A stretch of 61,389 nt of DNA from contig JAPZRO010000012.1 in the NCBI GenBank assembly GCA_027531395.1, forward strand, positions 1 to 61,389, read 5' to 3'. The stretch is from Porphyrobacter sp. (lineage in GTDB: Bacteria > Pseudomonadota > Alphaproteobacteria > Sphingomonadales > Sphingomonadaceae). Of the stretch, positions 48,289-56,576 are shown piece by piece; the first letter of the stretch is position 1; every line of letters starts with the position of its first letter. The position numbers and the translations under genes were made by a program. Below the pieces are notes generated by a model, which made no database searches, was not told the DNA's origin, and was given only the letters and a program-made list of their open reading frames with translations.

Positions 48289-49313
48289 CGCAGCTCGCCG
48301 AACCCGTCGCACCGCAGCCCTCCGCCAGCACCGCCATGGAGGGCGCCTTTTCCGGCCGTGCGCTCGTCATCAAGGCCAAGGGCGGGCTCGGCAACCGCAT
48401 GCTCTCCGCGATCACCGGCCTCGTGCTCGCCCGCCTCAATGATCGCACCCCCTTCATCGACTGGCGCGACGGGATGTATGTCGAGCGCGGCGTCAACCTC
48501 TACCCGCTGCTGTTCGATGCGGGCTGGATGGGCGATGTCGACCAGTTCGACGCGGCCACCGTCACCGCCCCGGCGCTGTGGGCCGACCGCATGGCGGATC
48601 ACCCGACCGACATCATCCATCAGCACTTCCCCAACCAGCACCAGGACCCGTTCCTGTATCGCAAGCTCGGGATCCCCATGAACGGGCCGGACCCGGCCGA
48701 GCGGGTGGGCGTGTTCTGGTCCTACCTGCCCAAGCTCAAGCGGCTCGCGGGCCGCATGGCGCGCCACCCGGCCTTTGCGGGCAAGGGGATCGACGCGGTC
48801 ACCAGCGATTACCTCGCCAGCTATTTCCGCCCCGTGCCCGAGGTGGCGGCGAAGGTCGATGCGATCTTCCGCGACATCGCCGCGCCGGTGATCGGCGTGC
48901 ACATCCGCTTCACCGACCGCAAGGCCCCGCTGCCGCGTATCATCGCGACCATCGAGAAGCTGGCGCGCGCCCATCCCGAGGCGCGGATCTTCCTCGCCAC
49001 CGACAGTGCCGAGGCCGAGGAGGCGGTGCTGGCCCGCTTCCCCGATGTGCTGCGCATCGACAAGGCGCTCGCCCAGGGCGGGCAGGCGCTGCACGTGGCC
49101 TCGGGCGAGTTTGCCGATCCGGTCGAGGAGGCGCGCAACGCGCTCGTCGACATGATGGCGCTGGCCCGCTGCAACTGGCTGGTGCACTCGAGCCACTCGA
49201 CCTTCTCGGTCACCGCGGCCCTGATCGGCCGCATCCCGCGCGAACGGCAGGCCGATGTCGACCGGTTCAACCCCAAGGTGCGGATCAAGCAGGCGTTTCA
49301 GGCACGGGCTTGA
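48285..49313 (+). CDS. NodZ-like fucosyltransferase
   Basis: A 342-residue protein with the NodZ/GT23 features: IKAKGGLGNRMLSAITGLVLA near residue 29, FIDWRDGMYV near 60, and the GDP-fucose binding segment GVHIRFTDRKAPL near 205, followed by IFLATDSAEAEEAV and HSSHSTFSVTAAL. It would transfer L-fucose from GDP-fucose, consistent with gmd and fcl at the right end of the window. AAGGAA lies 9 nt before ATG 48285. Confidence 0.82.
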   Translation: MTQLAEPVAPQPSASTAMEGAFSGRALVIKAKGGLGNRMLSAITGLVLARLNDRTPFIDWRDGMYVERGVNLYPLLFDAGWMGDVDQFDAATVTAPALWADRMADHPTDIIHQHFPNQHQDPFLYRKLGIPMNGPDPAERVGVFWSYLPKLKRLAGRMARHPAFAGKGIDAVTSDYLASYFRPVPEVAAKVDAIFRDIAAPVIGVHIRFTDRKAPLPRIIATIEKLARAHPEARIFLATDSAEAEEAVLARFPDVLRIDKALAQGGQALHVASGEFADPVEEARNALVDMMALARCNWLVHSSHSTFSVTAALIGRIPRERQADVDRFNPKVRIKQAFQARA

Positions 49314-49345
49314 GCGAAGAAAGAACGGAAGGAATTCATACGAGC

Positions 49346-50167
49346 ATGGTTCTGCGTAGCGCCGCCAAGCGTATTCTCCCGCCTTTCGCTCGGACCACCG
49401 CAAAAAAGGTCTGGGAAGGCTACAAGTTCTCCGCCGACCGCAAGGCTTTCCTGCGTCTGAACCCAGACGCGAAGTTTGTTCTCTTTTCCAAGGAGCAGCT
49501 CAAGGACTTCAGGGAGCAGGGGTTCTACGGTCAGATCGCGCAGGATTACATCTTGAGCCTGCTGTTCGAGCATGACGACGGCGTATTCGTCGACATCGGT
49601 GCCAATCTTCCGGTCGCGATCAGCAACACTTACTTCTTTGAAAAGAAAGGCTGGTCTGGCTTTGCGTTTGATCCGATGAAATCGGTCAAGGATGCATGGC
49701 AGGCACGGCAGAACACCAAGTTCGTCAATGCGGGGATCAGCGACAAGGCGGAAACACGGCAGTTCGTTGAGATAAAGCCCAAGGCGGGCTGGGAGCATAC
49801 GCTGTCCGGCTTCAAGGAATATGTCCGCGCCGAGAATTTACGCGATTATGATCACGTCACCTATGAAGTCGAATGCGGACCGGTGCACCACTTCATCGAC
49901 CCCGCCACACAAGTCGATTTTGTTTCAATCGACGTTGAAGGTGCCGAAGCATTGATCCTGCGCGGCTTTGATTTCAGCAAGTCGCCGCCCAAGGCGATCA
50001 TGCTCGAAAACAATCAGGTGCTCGGGGGCGAACAGGTGCACCGCGAGACCTTGTTTGCGAACGGCTACAAGTTGGTCGCACGCATCAATGCGAGCGATGA
50101 CCTCTTCGTTCACTCGAGCCTAGCGGTTCCCGCGCAGTTCTGGTCGGCGCTCGATCGGTTGAGCTAA
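49346..50167 (+). CDS. FkbM family methyltransferase
   Basis: A 273-residue protein with the FkbM SAM fold: FVDIGANLPVAISNTYFFEKKGWSGFAFDP near residues 80-108, a FVNAGISDK strand, and FVSIDVEGAEALILRGFDF near 192-210. It probably O-methylates a sugar of the polymer. GGAAGGA precedes the ATG by 12 nt. Codon use is visibly more A/T-rich than the flanking glycosyltransferases. Its last 48 nt overlap the convergent polymerase gene. Confidence 0.88.
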   Translation: MVLRSAAKRILPPFARTTAKKVWEGYKFSADRKAFLRLNPDAKFVLFSKEQLKDFREQGFYGQIAQDYILSLLFEHDDGVFVDIGANLPVAISNTYFFEKKGWSGFAFDPMKSVKDAWQARQNTKFVNAGISDKAETRQFVEIKPKAGWEHTLSGFKEYVRAENLRDYDHVTYEVECGPVHHFIDPATQVDFVSIDVEGAEALILRGFDFSKSPPKAIMLENNQVLGGEQVHRETLFANGYKLVARINASDDLFVHSSLAVPAQFWSALDRLS

Positions 50168-51478
50168 CTGGCGGCGGGGGCCGACAGGGACTGCGTGACG
50201 CGGAGCGTTCAGCACTGCGCCGCTGACGCTGACCGACAGGCCGATCAGCATGAAAAACCATATGTGCGCGGACAGCCAGAGTGCGACCGAGATGATGCCG
50301 AGGCCGAAAACGCCGAGGCTAATCGCAAGGCCCTTGTATGCTCTACGATCAATATAGTTTGGCGATGCAGTGGCAGCGCGCATAAGCATCAGAACGGCCC
50401 AGATGGTGGCAATGGCCATAAGGACCGAAGGGATGATCCCAAATCGCACGGCCATCAACAGCCAGAAGTGATCCATCGACGACGAATGCATCCATACAGG
50501 TCGCTCCCAGTCGCCATAGCCAAGGCCGAACCAAGGGTTCTTAACAACATTCTGCGAGCCATATTGCCAGATCAGGACTCGTTGATAGGAACTTACAATG
50601 TTGAACGAGGCGTAGCGCATTAGAAGGCCGTAGGTGCCCGAACCAGTCGCCGTTTCCGCGACAAACACCACCACCCCTGTCACCACAAAGAACAGGCGCC
50701 AACTCAGGTTGGCAAAACGTTCGCTGAGCCAGTCATAGGCAACCAGCCCACCGCCGACGACAAGGCCCAGCAGCGCTGCGGAACTGAGCGTGAAAAAGCT
50801 GCAAACGGCTGCGACGATACCAGCGATCTTCGGCCAACCCTTTATACCGCCCAGAACGTAGAGCGGCAGAAAACTGGCCAGAAAAACCCCGGCAAGAATG
50901 GGATGCGGGAACGGTCCTGGAGCGCGGAATAGGCCTAGGCGAACGTCCATGCGGTAGCCCGCAGACCTGCCAGTTACGAGGCCTGCAAAGTCCTGAATCA
51001 ATCGCTTGTGTGTCAGGGATTCAGCCATCAACGCTAAACCAATAATCGCCAGCCCCGGCGCCATCATGATGAGGAAGGTCCGCAGGTCCCTCAGCGAGCG
51101 GATTGTGAAGCGCCCGAAGAAATAGGCGAGCGCGATGTCGGTCGTCTGGGCGAAGGCGGCGGTGAAGGCCTCAACCGCCTCGGTCGTCATGAACAGCGCA
51201 AAGCACACCCACGCCGTCGCCGCGACGATCAGCGCGTCGATCCAGCCGAGCCGGATCTCGCCGCGCAGGCCCCGCGAGATCATGTAGAGCGCCGCCGGGA
51301 TCAGCATGAAGCGGTAGGGCGGCAGGGCCGTGGTGCCGATCATCAGGTTGAGCTGCGGCGGGAGCAGCAGCATGTAGCCCAGCGCTACCGCCAGATAGAT
51401 CGGCACATTGTCCGACCCGGCCTGTCTCGGGCGGGCAAGCGGCGATCCGATCGGAGCAGGACGGAATGTAGTGACCAT
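50120..51478 (-). CDS. Wzy-like polymerase / O-antigen ligase family membrane protein
   Basis: A 452-residue protein with about 11-12 hydrophobic helices and a large periplasmic loop (about 280-345, with RVLIWQYGSQNVVKNPWFGLGYGDW), the typical O-antigen ligase/polymerase loop motif. A polymerase role is inferred because the locus has Wzx, Wza and Wzc and no other candidate. The last 16 residues are read from the opposite strand of the FkbM gene end. The 5' half is GC-rich and the 3' half more A/T-rich. Confidence 0.85.
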   Translation of the reverse strand: MVTTFRPAPIGSPLARPRQAGSDNVPIYLAVALGYMLLLPPQLNLMIGTTALPPYRFMLIPAALYMISRGLRGEIRLGWIDALIVAATAWVCFALFMTTEAVEAFTAAFAQTTDIALAYFFGRFTIRSLRDLRTFLIMMAPGLAIIGLALMAESLTHKRLIQDFAGLVTGRSAGYRMDVRLGLFRAPGPFPHPILAGVFLASFLPLYVLGGIKGWPKIAGIVAAVCSFFTLSSAALLGLVVGGGLVAYDWLSERFANLSWRLFFVVTGVVVFVAETATGSGTYGLLMRYASFNIVSSYQRVLIWQYGSQNVVKNPWFGLGYGDWERPVWMHSSSMDHFWLLMAVRFGIIPSVLMAIATIWAVLMLMRAATASPNYIDRRAYKGLAISLGVFGLGIISVALWLSAHIWFFMLIGLSVSVSGAVLNAPRHAVPVGPRRQLAQPIERRPELRGNR

Positions 51479-51569
51479 GCGTCAGGGCTAGACTAATTCG
51501 GCGACACGTCCAAGCCGATAACGCACTTGCAGCATAACGCGGACCGCTCGCCCCGCCCTGCGCTCCGCC

Positions 51570-51600
51570 CCGCATTTGCATGCCCCGCGGCGAAATGCGG
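51570..51600. repeat. Inverted repeat in divergent region upstream of the spike-base gene
   Basis: CCGCATTT at 51570-51577 and AAATGCGG at 51593-51600 are perfect inverted repeats, 15 nt apart. They lie in the 205-nt gap between the divergent polymerase and spike-base genes, followed by an A/T-rich stretch at 51630-51683 that likely holds the promoter for the latter. Could be an operator or hairpin. Confidence 0.45.
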
Positions 51601-51683
51601 CGAAGGCGGCCAAGAAAGCGCGTTCCTGTAGATAACCATTTTGGTTCATTTGATTCAATAGATTTAGCGAATGAGGTTACTTT

Positions 51684-52124
51684 ATGACTCGCGATCCCTT
51701 CGGCTCCGCCAACGACAGCCTGATCGCCCCCGCCCGCGAGGCCTTCGCCGTTACCCCGAAGGACACGGGCGAACTCACCCGCGCGACCAAGGCAGTCTAT
51801 GTCGGCACCGGCAGCCATATCGTGCTGCGTGCGTTGGGACCGGAGGCGAATGAAACGCTGCGCAACGTCGCTGCCGGCAGCGTCATCGTGATAGCCAATG
51901 ACCGCGGCACGCTAATCAATAATTTCGGCATCGCCGGCGTCAAGTTCGAAGGTAGCGAGGCGGTCATCACCCGGCCGACCTCCCATACAATCCAGACCCA
52001 GCGCGGCACCTTCGCCTTTTACGGCTGGTGGGTGCGGCTCCGAAAGCCGGCGGGCAAGGCCGGACAGGCCAACCTCTTTATCTCGGGGCGACCGCGCGGG
52101 ACGGCACCATGCAGAAGCGCGTGA
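51684..52124 (+). CDS. Spike-base-like protein (RCAP_Rcc01079 type)
   Basis: A 146-residue protein. Residues 1-75 (DPFGSANDSLIAPAREAF, VTPKDTGELTRATKAVYVG, IVLRALG, NVAAGSVIVIAN) resemble the small spike base proteins first noted near gene transfer agents and phage tails. The C-terminal half (NNFGIAGVKFEGSEAVITRP and onward) is not recognised. It lies directly before, and overlaps by 16 nt, the interrupted spike-like gene, so the two probably form a base-plus-spike surface structure. Family call is by pattern only. Confidence 0.6.
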   Translation: MTRDPFGSANDSLIAPAREAFAVTPKDTGELTRATKAVYVGTGSHIVLRALGPEANETLRNVAAGSVIVIANDRGTLINNFGIAGVKFEGSEAVITRPTSHTIQTQRGTFAFYGWWVRLRKPAGKAGQANLFISGRPRGTAPCRSA

Positions 52125-52747
52125 TCGGCCCCTACCTATTCTACCCCGCGGAAGAGGAGTTCACCCACGGGGTGACGGTCCCTCTGTCGCAGCCGGCAGT
52201 GGCGAGCGTGAACTACCACTCGCTCGACGCGGCGGCGACCTATGTGACCCAGCTCGGCTCGGCCAATCCGCTGATCACCATCGACGAGCCCGGCTTGTAC
52301 GAATTGACAATCGGCAGCGGCGTCCCCGGCATTTCTTTGCGCACCGACCTGCCCGGACGGCTCAACATCACCACCAGCACACCCGATGTCACGATCGGGA
52401 GGGCAGCCAAAGTCAATGATAGCACGGCCAACATCAACGATGCGCGCTACAAGCTGCGGTTCGTCGGCACAAACCTGACGCTCGACTATCGCTACGTGCT
52501 CAACATCAACGGCAGCAGCGCGGACAAGGGCCAGGGCGCGTGGTTCGACGGGTTGAACGTGATCTCGAGCGCGCCGCTCGGCAATTCGGAGCTGTGGCGC
52601 GGGACAGTCAAGCCCAACGGCGTCGGCTCGGTGAGCGGCGCGGCGTGGTTCACCGAGGTCAAGGTCACCGAGCTCACCAATTTCGGCAACACTGCCAATC
52701 TGATCCGGGGCTGCGAGCAGGACCGTGTGGCGGGCAATATCTTCTAG
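52109..52747 (+). CDS. Beta-helix spike-like protein, N-terminal part up to an amber codon
   Basis: 212 residues from ATG 52109 to TAG at 52745-52747. It contains many short alternating hydrophobic/Gly-Asn segments (ITIDEPGLYELTI, LNITTSTPDVTI, LRFVGTNLTLDYRYVLNINGSS) consistent with a right-handed beta-helix. The same frame stays open after the TAG for another 290 codons to 53617, so this is likely the first part of one longer protein of about 502 residues. The upstream frame (to 52028) is also open, so a GTG start there is possible. Confidence 0.6.
   Translation: MQKRVIGPYLFYPAEEEFTHGVTVPLSQPAVASVNYHSLDAAATYVTQLGSANPLITIDEPGLYELTIGSGVPGISLRTDLPGRLNITTSTPDVTIGRAAKVNDSTANINDARYKLRFVGTNLTLDYRYVLNINGSSADKGQGAWFDGLNVISSAPLGNSELWRGTVKPNGVGSVSGAAWFTEVKVTELTNFGNTANLIRGCEQDRVAGNIF
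52745..52747 (+). other. In-frame amber codon splitting the spike-like gene
   Basis: The TAG at 52745-52747 sits between AATATCTTC and AGCTCGAAA. The next nine codons (SSKYCIQNR) and all codons to 53617 are sense in the same frame, and beta-helix-like sequence continues across it. A single substitution of AAG, CAG or GAG would create it. Readthrough, pseudogene or sequence error are all possible. Confidence 0.8.
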
Positions 52748-52774
52748 AGCTCGAAATACTGCATCCAGAACCGC

Positions 52775-53617
52775 GTGCGCATCCACTCGGGCAACCCCAA
52801 GCCGGTAGCTGCCACCAACGTACTGGTGGGCGGCGACGAAACCAGCCTGTTCATGAACTTCGGGGCCAATGACGTCAGGCGGGCCGGGCAGCTGGCGGCG
52901 AGCGGGTTCCGCGCCGTCATCCCGCACGACATGGACCGCACGCCCTTCCTCGAATTTGCGGCGCTGGGAGCCTTCGCGCTCGAAGCGCCCGAATATGTTC
53001 CGTCGCCGCCGTCGGCTGACCCGCTGGGAGACCTGCTGGCCGGAATGAACGCGGCCGACGGGCAGTCCTCGATCCATCGCCTGCGCAATGCGTCGGTCAC
53101 GGGCGGCGTGTGGCGCAGCGAGGACATGAGCGCCAACAACAATGATCTGACCCAGAGCACGGCGGCGAGCCAGCCTGTGATCGACGCAACCGGCGCGACC
53201 TTCGACAATGGCGCCTGGGTCAACCGCGCGATCACGGGCGAAACCTTCACCGTGATCATGGGCTTCACCAAGACCGATGCCAGCACCGCCACGACCATCC
53301 TGTGCGATCAGGGCAGCGCCAATGTGGTGCAATATGCGGAGGGCATTTCCTCGGTGCCCGGCAGCACGGTGCTGATCGACGGAAACCCGATTGCGAGCCG
53401 CAATGCGCTCTACCTCGCGCTCCATCAGACCGGCGCGAAAGTGATCGAGATGCAGGGCTGCAACTTCACCGGCGACACCCAGATCGGGCTCGGACGCGGC
53501 GGCGGAACCTCGCTTGTCGGCACTGTCGACTGGTTCATCGTGATCGAGGAATCCGCCTTCCCCGATACGCTGAGCCAGATGCGCTCATGGGCGAAACAGG
53601 TCGCTGCCTCCGCCTAG
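52775..53617 (+). CDS. Spike-like protein, C-terminal part with lectin-like domain
   Basis: 280 residues if initiated at GTG 52775, in the same frame as the preceding segment. Residues 1-70 continue the beta-helix-like pattern. Residues 95-280 resemble a concanavalin/laminin-G type sandwich domain (GATFDNGAWVNRAITGETFTVIMGFTK, STVLIDGNPIASRNALYLALHQ, IGLGRGGGTSLVGTVDWFIVIEESAF), as found at the tips of phage or surface spikes binding glycans. No ribosome site is apparent before 52775, supporting a split gene. The type is assigned by pattern, not by search. Confidence 0.55.
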   Translation: MRIHSGNPKPVAATNVLVGGDETSLFMNFGANDVRRAGQLAASGFRAVIPHDMDRTPFLEFAALGAFALEAPEYVPSPPSADPLGDLLAGMNAADGQSSIHRLRNASVTGGVWRSEDMSANNNDLTQSTAASQPVIDATGATFDNGAWVNRAITGETFTVIMGFTKTDASTATTILCDQGSANVVQYAEGISSVPGSTVLIDGNPIASRNALYLALHQTGAKVIEMQGCNFTGDTQIGLGRGGGTSLVGTVDWFIVIEESAFPDTLSQMRSWAKQVAASA

Positions 53618-53632
53618 AACAGCCCCCCGGCG

Positions 53633-54421
53633 CTACAGATCGAGCTGGCGCACCAGATCGCGCGGATCGATCCGCGAGTCCGTGGCGCCGGCGAGGCGCT
53701 TGGGGAAGGTACGCCAGAGCCGGAACTGCGAGCGCAGCAGCGGCAGCGGGGTGCGGGTCAGCGGCACGGTCAGCGTCGCGATCGGCAGGATCGCCTTCCA
53801 TTTGCGCTGCATGTAGTGCCAGGCATCGGCATAGCCGCCGCGATAGGTGCGCAACGGGCGGCTGTTATGGATCGCGGGCAGATCGGCGACATAGGCGTGC
53901 AGCCCTGCCGCACGGGCCATCTGCACGATGTCGGTGCCGTAGAGGTGAAAGCCGGGCAGCCCCTCGTCGAACCTGAGCCCGCTCGAACGGCGCAGAATGA
54001 TCACGAATTCGTCGATGCAGACCGTCTGGCGCGGCGCGCCGAAGCGTCCGCCCACGCGGCGGCTGAGGCCCGAGGACCAGACATGGCCGACATGGTTGCC
54101 CGCCAGATCGACGCCGCAAGCGCCGATCACCGCCCAGTCGGGATCCTTGGCTTCAATTTCGGCGATCGCGCGGGCGAGGCCCTCTTCCCAGCCCTCGGGC
54201 AGGAAGACGTCCTGATGGGCGAAGACGATGATCGGAGCCGTGCTCTCGTCGATCCCGCGATTATAGGCCTCGGACGCCGAGCGCGCGCCGCGGTAGCAGC
54301 TGAGGCCCACCGCACCGGACGCAACCAGCGGGGAGCGTTCGAGATTGTTGGCGAGAATCTCCTCGTCATTGACCGCCGCCACGATGTGCAGCTGGCCGGC
54401 AATCGCACCCGCATCGCTCAT
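53633..54421 (-). CDS. Glycosyltransferase (Glyco_tranf_2_5-like)
   Basis: A 262-residue protein with LHIVAAVNDEEILANNL at the start, SASEAYNRGIDESTAPIIVFAHQDVFLPEGWEE near 47-78 (DV acting as the DxD-like site), VIGACGVD near 97, VCIDEFVIILRRS near 132 and GFHLYGTDIV near 155. This is the pattern of the PF13712-type glycosyltransferase family. It overlaps the methyltransferase stop by 4 nt, forming a minus-strand operon with the flippase. Confidence 0.82.
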   Translation of the reverse strand: MSDAGAIAGQLHIVAAVNDEEILANNLERSPLVASGAVGLSCYRGARSASEAYNRGIDESTAPIIVFAHQDVFLPEGWEEGLARAIAEIEAKDPDWAVIGACGVDLAGNHVGHVWSSGLSRRVGGRFGAPRQTVCIDEFVIILRRSSGLRFDEGLPGFHLYGTDIVQMARAAGLHAYVADLPAIHNSRPLRTYRGGYADAWHYMQRKWKAILPIATLTVPLTRTPLPLLRSQFRLWRTFPKRLAGATDSRIDPRDLVRQLDL

Positions 54422-55104
54422 GGCTTGTGCCCGACGACGCAGATCTGGCGCATGGTGAGGTGGCGGAAGCGGTTCATCGTCACGAGGTTGAACACGCTGC
54501 CGAACGGCCCGGGCGGGGCCATGGCGCGCACCTGATCGATCCGGATGCCGGCATCCTCGAACATCTGGCGGTAGCTGCCCTGCGTGAACCAGCGCAGGTG
54601 GGTGCGGTCCATCACCCCGGTCTCGGTCAGCTCCCAGCGGTCGGCGATGATGCCCTTGAGGATCGCCAGCTGCGCGACGTTGGGCGAGCTGGCGAGCACG
54701 ATCGCCCCGGGCTTCAGCTTGGCCGCGACCCGCTTCACCACGGTCCACGGATCGATCAGGTGTTCGAGCACCTCGCTCATCAGCACCGCGTCGAAATGGC
54801 CATCGGGCCAGGGAAAGGTCATGCGCTCGACATCGCCTTCGAACACCTCGGTCAGGCGGGTGCGGGCCATAGCAGCGGCCTGCGGGGCAAGCTCGACACC
54901 AGTGTAGGATTGGCACAGGCCCTGGGCAATCGCAGCCGCACCGGTCTCGCCCGACCCGCAGCCGAGCTCGAGCACATTGGCGCTGCCGTCCTTGGGCAGA
55001 AGCGCAAGAAAGTCGCGGCGCACGCCGCCGAAATAGGTGCTCTGCTTGTTCTTGTAGCCGTCGGCGTTGACGTCAGGCACGTCCTGAACTGCCTGGTCCA
55101 TCAT
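54418..55104 (-). CDS. Class I SAM-dependent methyltransferase
   Basis: A 228-residue protein with the SAM-binding VLELGCGSGETGAAA near residue 43, YTGVELAPQAAAMAR near 66, and FDAVLMSEVLEHLIDPW near 103. It resembles methyltransferases acting on sugars or lipid-linked glycans. The start at 55104 overlaps the Wzx stop by ATGA; a second ATG follows immediately. Confidence 0.87.
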   Translation of the reverse strand: MMDQAVQDVPDVNADGYKNKQSTYFGGVRRDFLALLPKDGSANVLELGCGSGETGAAAIAQGLCQSYTGVELAPQAAAMARTRLTEVFEGDVERMTFPWPDGHFDAVLMSEVLEHLIDPWTVVKRVAAKLKPGAIVLASSPNVAQLAILKGIIADRWELTETGVMDRTHLRWFTQGSYRQMFEDAGIRIDQVRAMAPPGPFGSVFNLVTMNRFRHLTMRQICVVGHKP

Positions 55105-56552
55105 CCACCCTTTCGCTTGGCGATCTTGAGAATTTGCATCGCGCCGCCTCGCAGACGGCGGCGAAAGTCGGCCGAGGCGAACAGCGCCGCACCGACCCCG
55201 GCACCGCTGCACAGCGTAGCGGCGAGCAGTGGAACAGCCCACCCCGCATAGGGATCGATCACCGCCTGCACGGTCAGCACGAGTCCCGCCAGAATGGCAA
55301 ACATGGTGCCGAAGAACACCGCCGGGCGGGCCGCGGCAGTGGTCCGGCGGGTCACCTGATACAGCGACAGGAAGGTCGCCGCCACATCGCCCGCACACAT
55401 GGACCCCGCCACCCATACCACGCCGTGCCCCATCGACAGGGCGACGATGGCCCCGCCCAGCCCGGTGATCCGCAGCAGGTTGTTGGCGAGAATGTCGCTC
55501 GTCCCGCCGACGCTGAGCGAGATGCACACGCACCACGCGCGCAGCACTGTGGCGGCGGCCTGAATGGCAAGGAAGGCCACCAGCAGCGGCGCGGTCTTGT
55601 AGCCGGCACCGAACAGCAGCACCACGATCGGCGCGCCGAGAACCGCGATCGGCACCAGCGTGGCCGACAGCATCAGCAGCGAGGCCGCGCCGGTGGTGCG
55701 GCAGCGTTCGGCGTACATCGCGCCATTGTCGCGCGCTTCGGAGAGCAGCGGCAGGCACAGATTGCCGAACAGCCGCGCCAGAAAGATGCTCGCCCCGCCG
55801 GTGAGCGCCGCGACGGCGACATAGCCGGCAAGGTCGGCCATTCCTTTGAGGGCGCCAATCACGATCCGGTCGCCTTGTGTGGCAAGGAAGATCACCCCGC
55901 CATTGAGCAGCAGCGGCCAGCCATAGGTCAGCACCGGTCGCAGCGCCTCGCGCGAAAGCCCAAGGCGGTAGGGCGTCCGCGCGAGGATGTGCGACAGCGC
56001 GACCGAGATCACCGAGGTCGCAAGGCAGCCCGCGATGATCGCGGTGTAGCTCTTGGTCACCGCCGCCAGCACGATGGTGAGCAGTACCCCGGGCACCAGC
56101 CCGCCCAGCTGCATCTTCACATAGGTCGCAAAGCGCATCGCGCGCTGCTGGACCAGCGGATCGAGATGGCGCAGCCCCTCGATCGCCGGAATCGCCGCTG
56201 CGCAGGCATAGAACCAGCCCAGTTCCGGATTGCCGAACCGCGCCGCGATCCAGCCCGACAGCGCGAGGATCACCAGCGCCATGGTCAGCCCGCGCGCCAG
56301 CAGCAGGCTCGCCAGCGTCGGCATGGTCGCGCCGAGTTCCTCCTCGCGCGCCTGGATCACGTATTTCTCGATGCCGAGATCGCTGATCAGCGCAAAGGTG
56401 CTGGTCACCAGCAGGAAGGTGACGCTGATCCCGAAATACTCCGGGCCGAGCAGGCGCGCGATCAGGACCGTGCGCAGGAACAGCAGGCCATGTTCGCCGA
56501 CATAGCCGAGCCCGAGCGTCAGCCCCGCACTGCTGAAACGGCCCCGCACCAC
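55101..56552 (-). CDS. Oligosaccharide flippase (Wzx-like)
   Basis: A 483-residue membrane protein with about 13-14 predicted helices and the polysaccharide biosynthesis/MATE-like pattern: LIARLLGPEYFGISVTFL near residue 33, YGWPLLLNGGVIFLATQGDRIVIGAL near 212-238, and LFGAGYKTAPLLVAFLAIQ near 312. It would flip the lipid-linked repeat unit across the inner membrane. Start at GTG 56552. It is the middle of a minus-strand gene series. Confidence 0.9.
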   Translation of the reverse strand: MVRGRFSSAGLTLGLGYVGEHGLLFLRTVLIARLLGPEYFGISVTFLLVTSTFALISDLGIEKYVIQAREEELGATMPTLASLLLARGLTMALVILALSGWIAARFGNPELGWFYACAAAIPAIEGLRHLDPLVQQRAMRFATYVKMQLGGLVPGVLLTIVLAAVTKSYTAIIAGCLATSVISVALSHILARTPYRLGLSREALRPVLTYGWPLLLNGGVIFLATQGDRIVIGALKGMADLAGYVAVAALTGGASIFLARLFGNLCLPLLSEARDNGAMYAERCRTTGAASLLMLSATLVPIAVLGAPIVVLLFGAGYKTAPLLVAFLAIQAAATVLRAWCVCISLSVGGTSDILANNLLRITGLGGAIVALSMGHGVVWVAGSMCAGDVAATFLSLYQVTRRTTAAARPAVFFGTMFAILAGLVLTVQAVIDPYAGWAVPLLAATLCSGAGVGAALFASADFRRRLRGGAMQILKIAKRKGG

Positions 56553-56576
56553 GATCCTATCGGGCCCGGCCGCCGG

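Noticed and set aside
52741..52752. Adjacent XbaI- and SacI-like hexamers at the amber codon, resembling a cloning linker
   Set aside because: The flanking frame and composition continue smoothly on both sides, so vector sequence is unlikely; coincidence is more probable.
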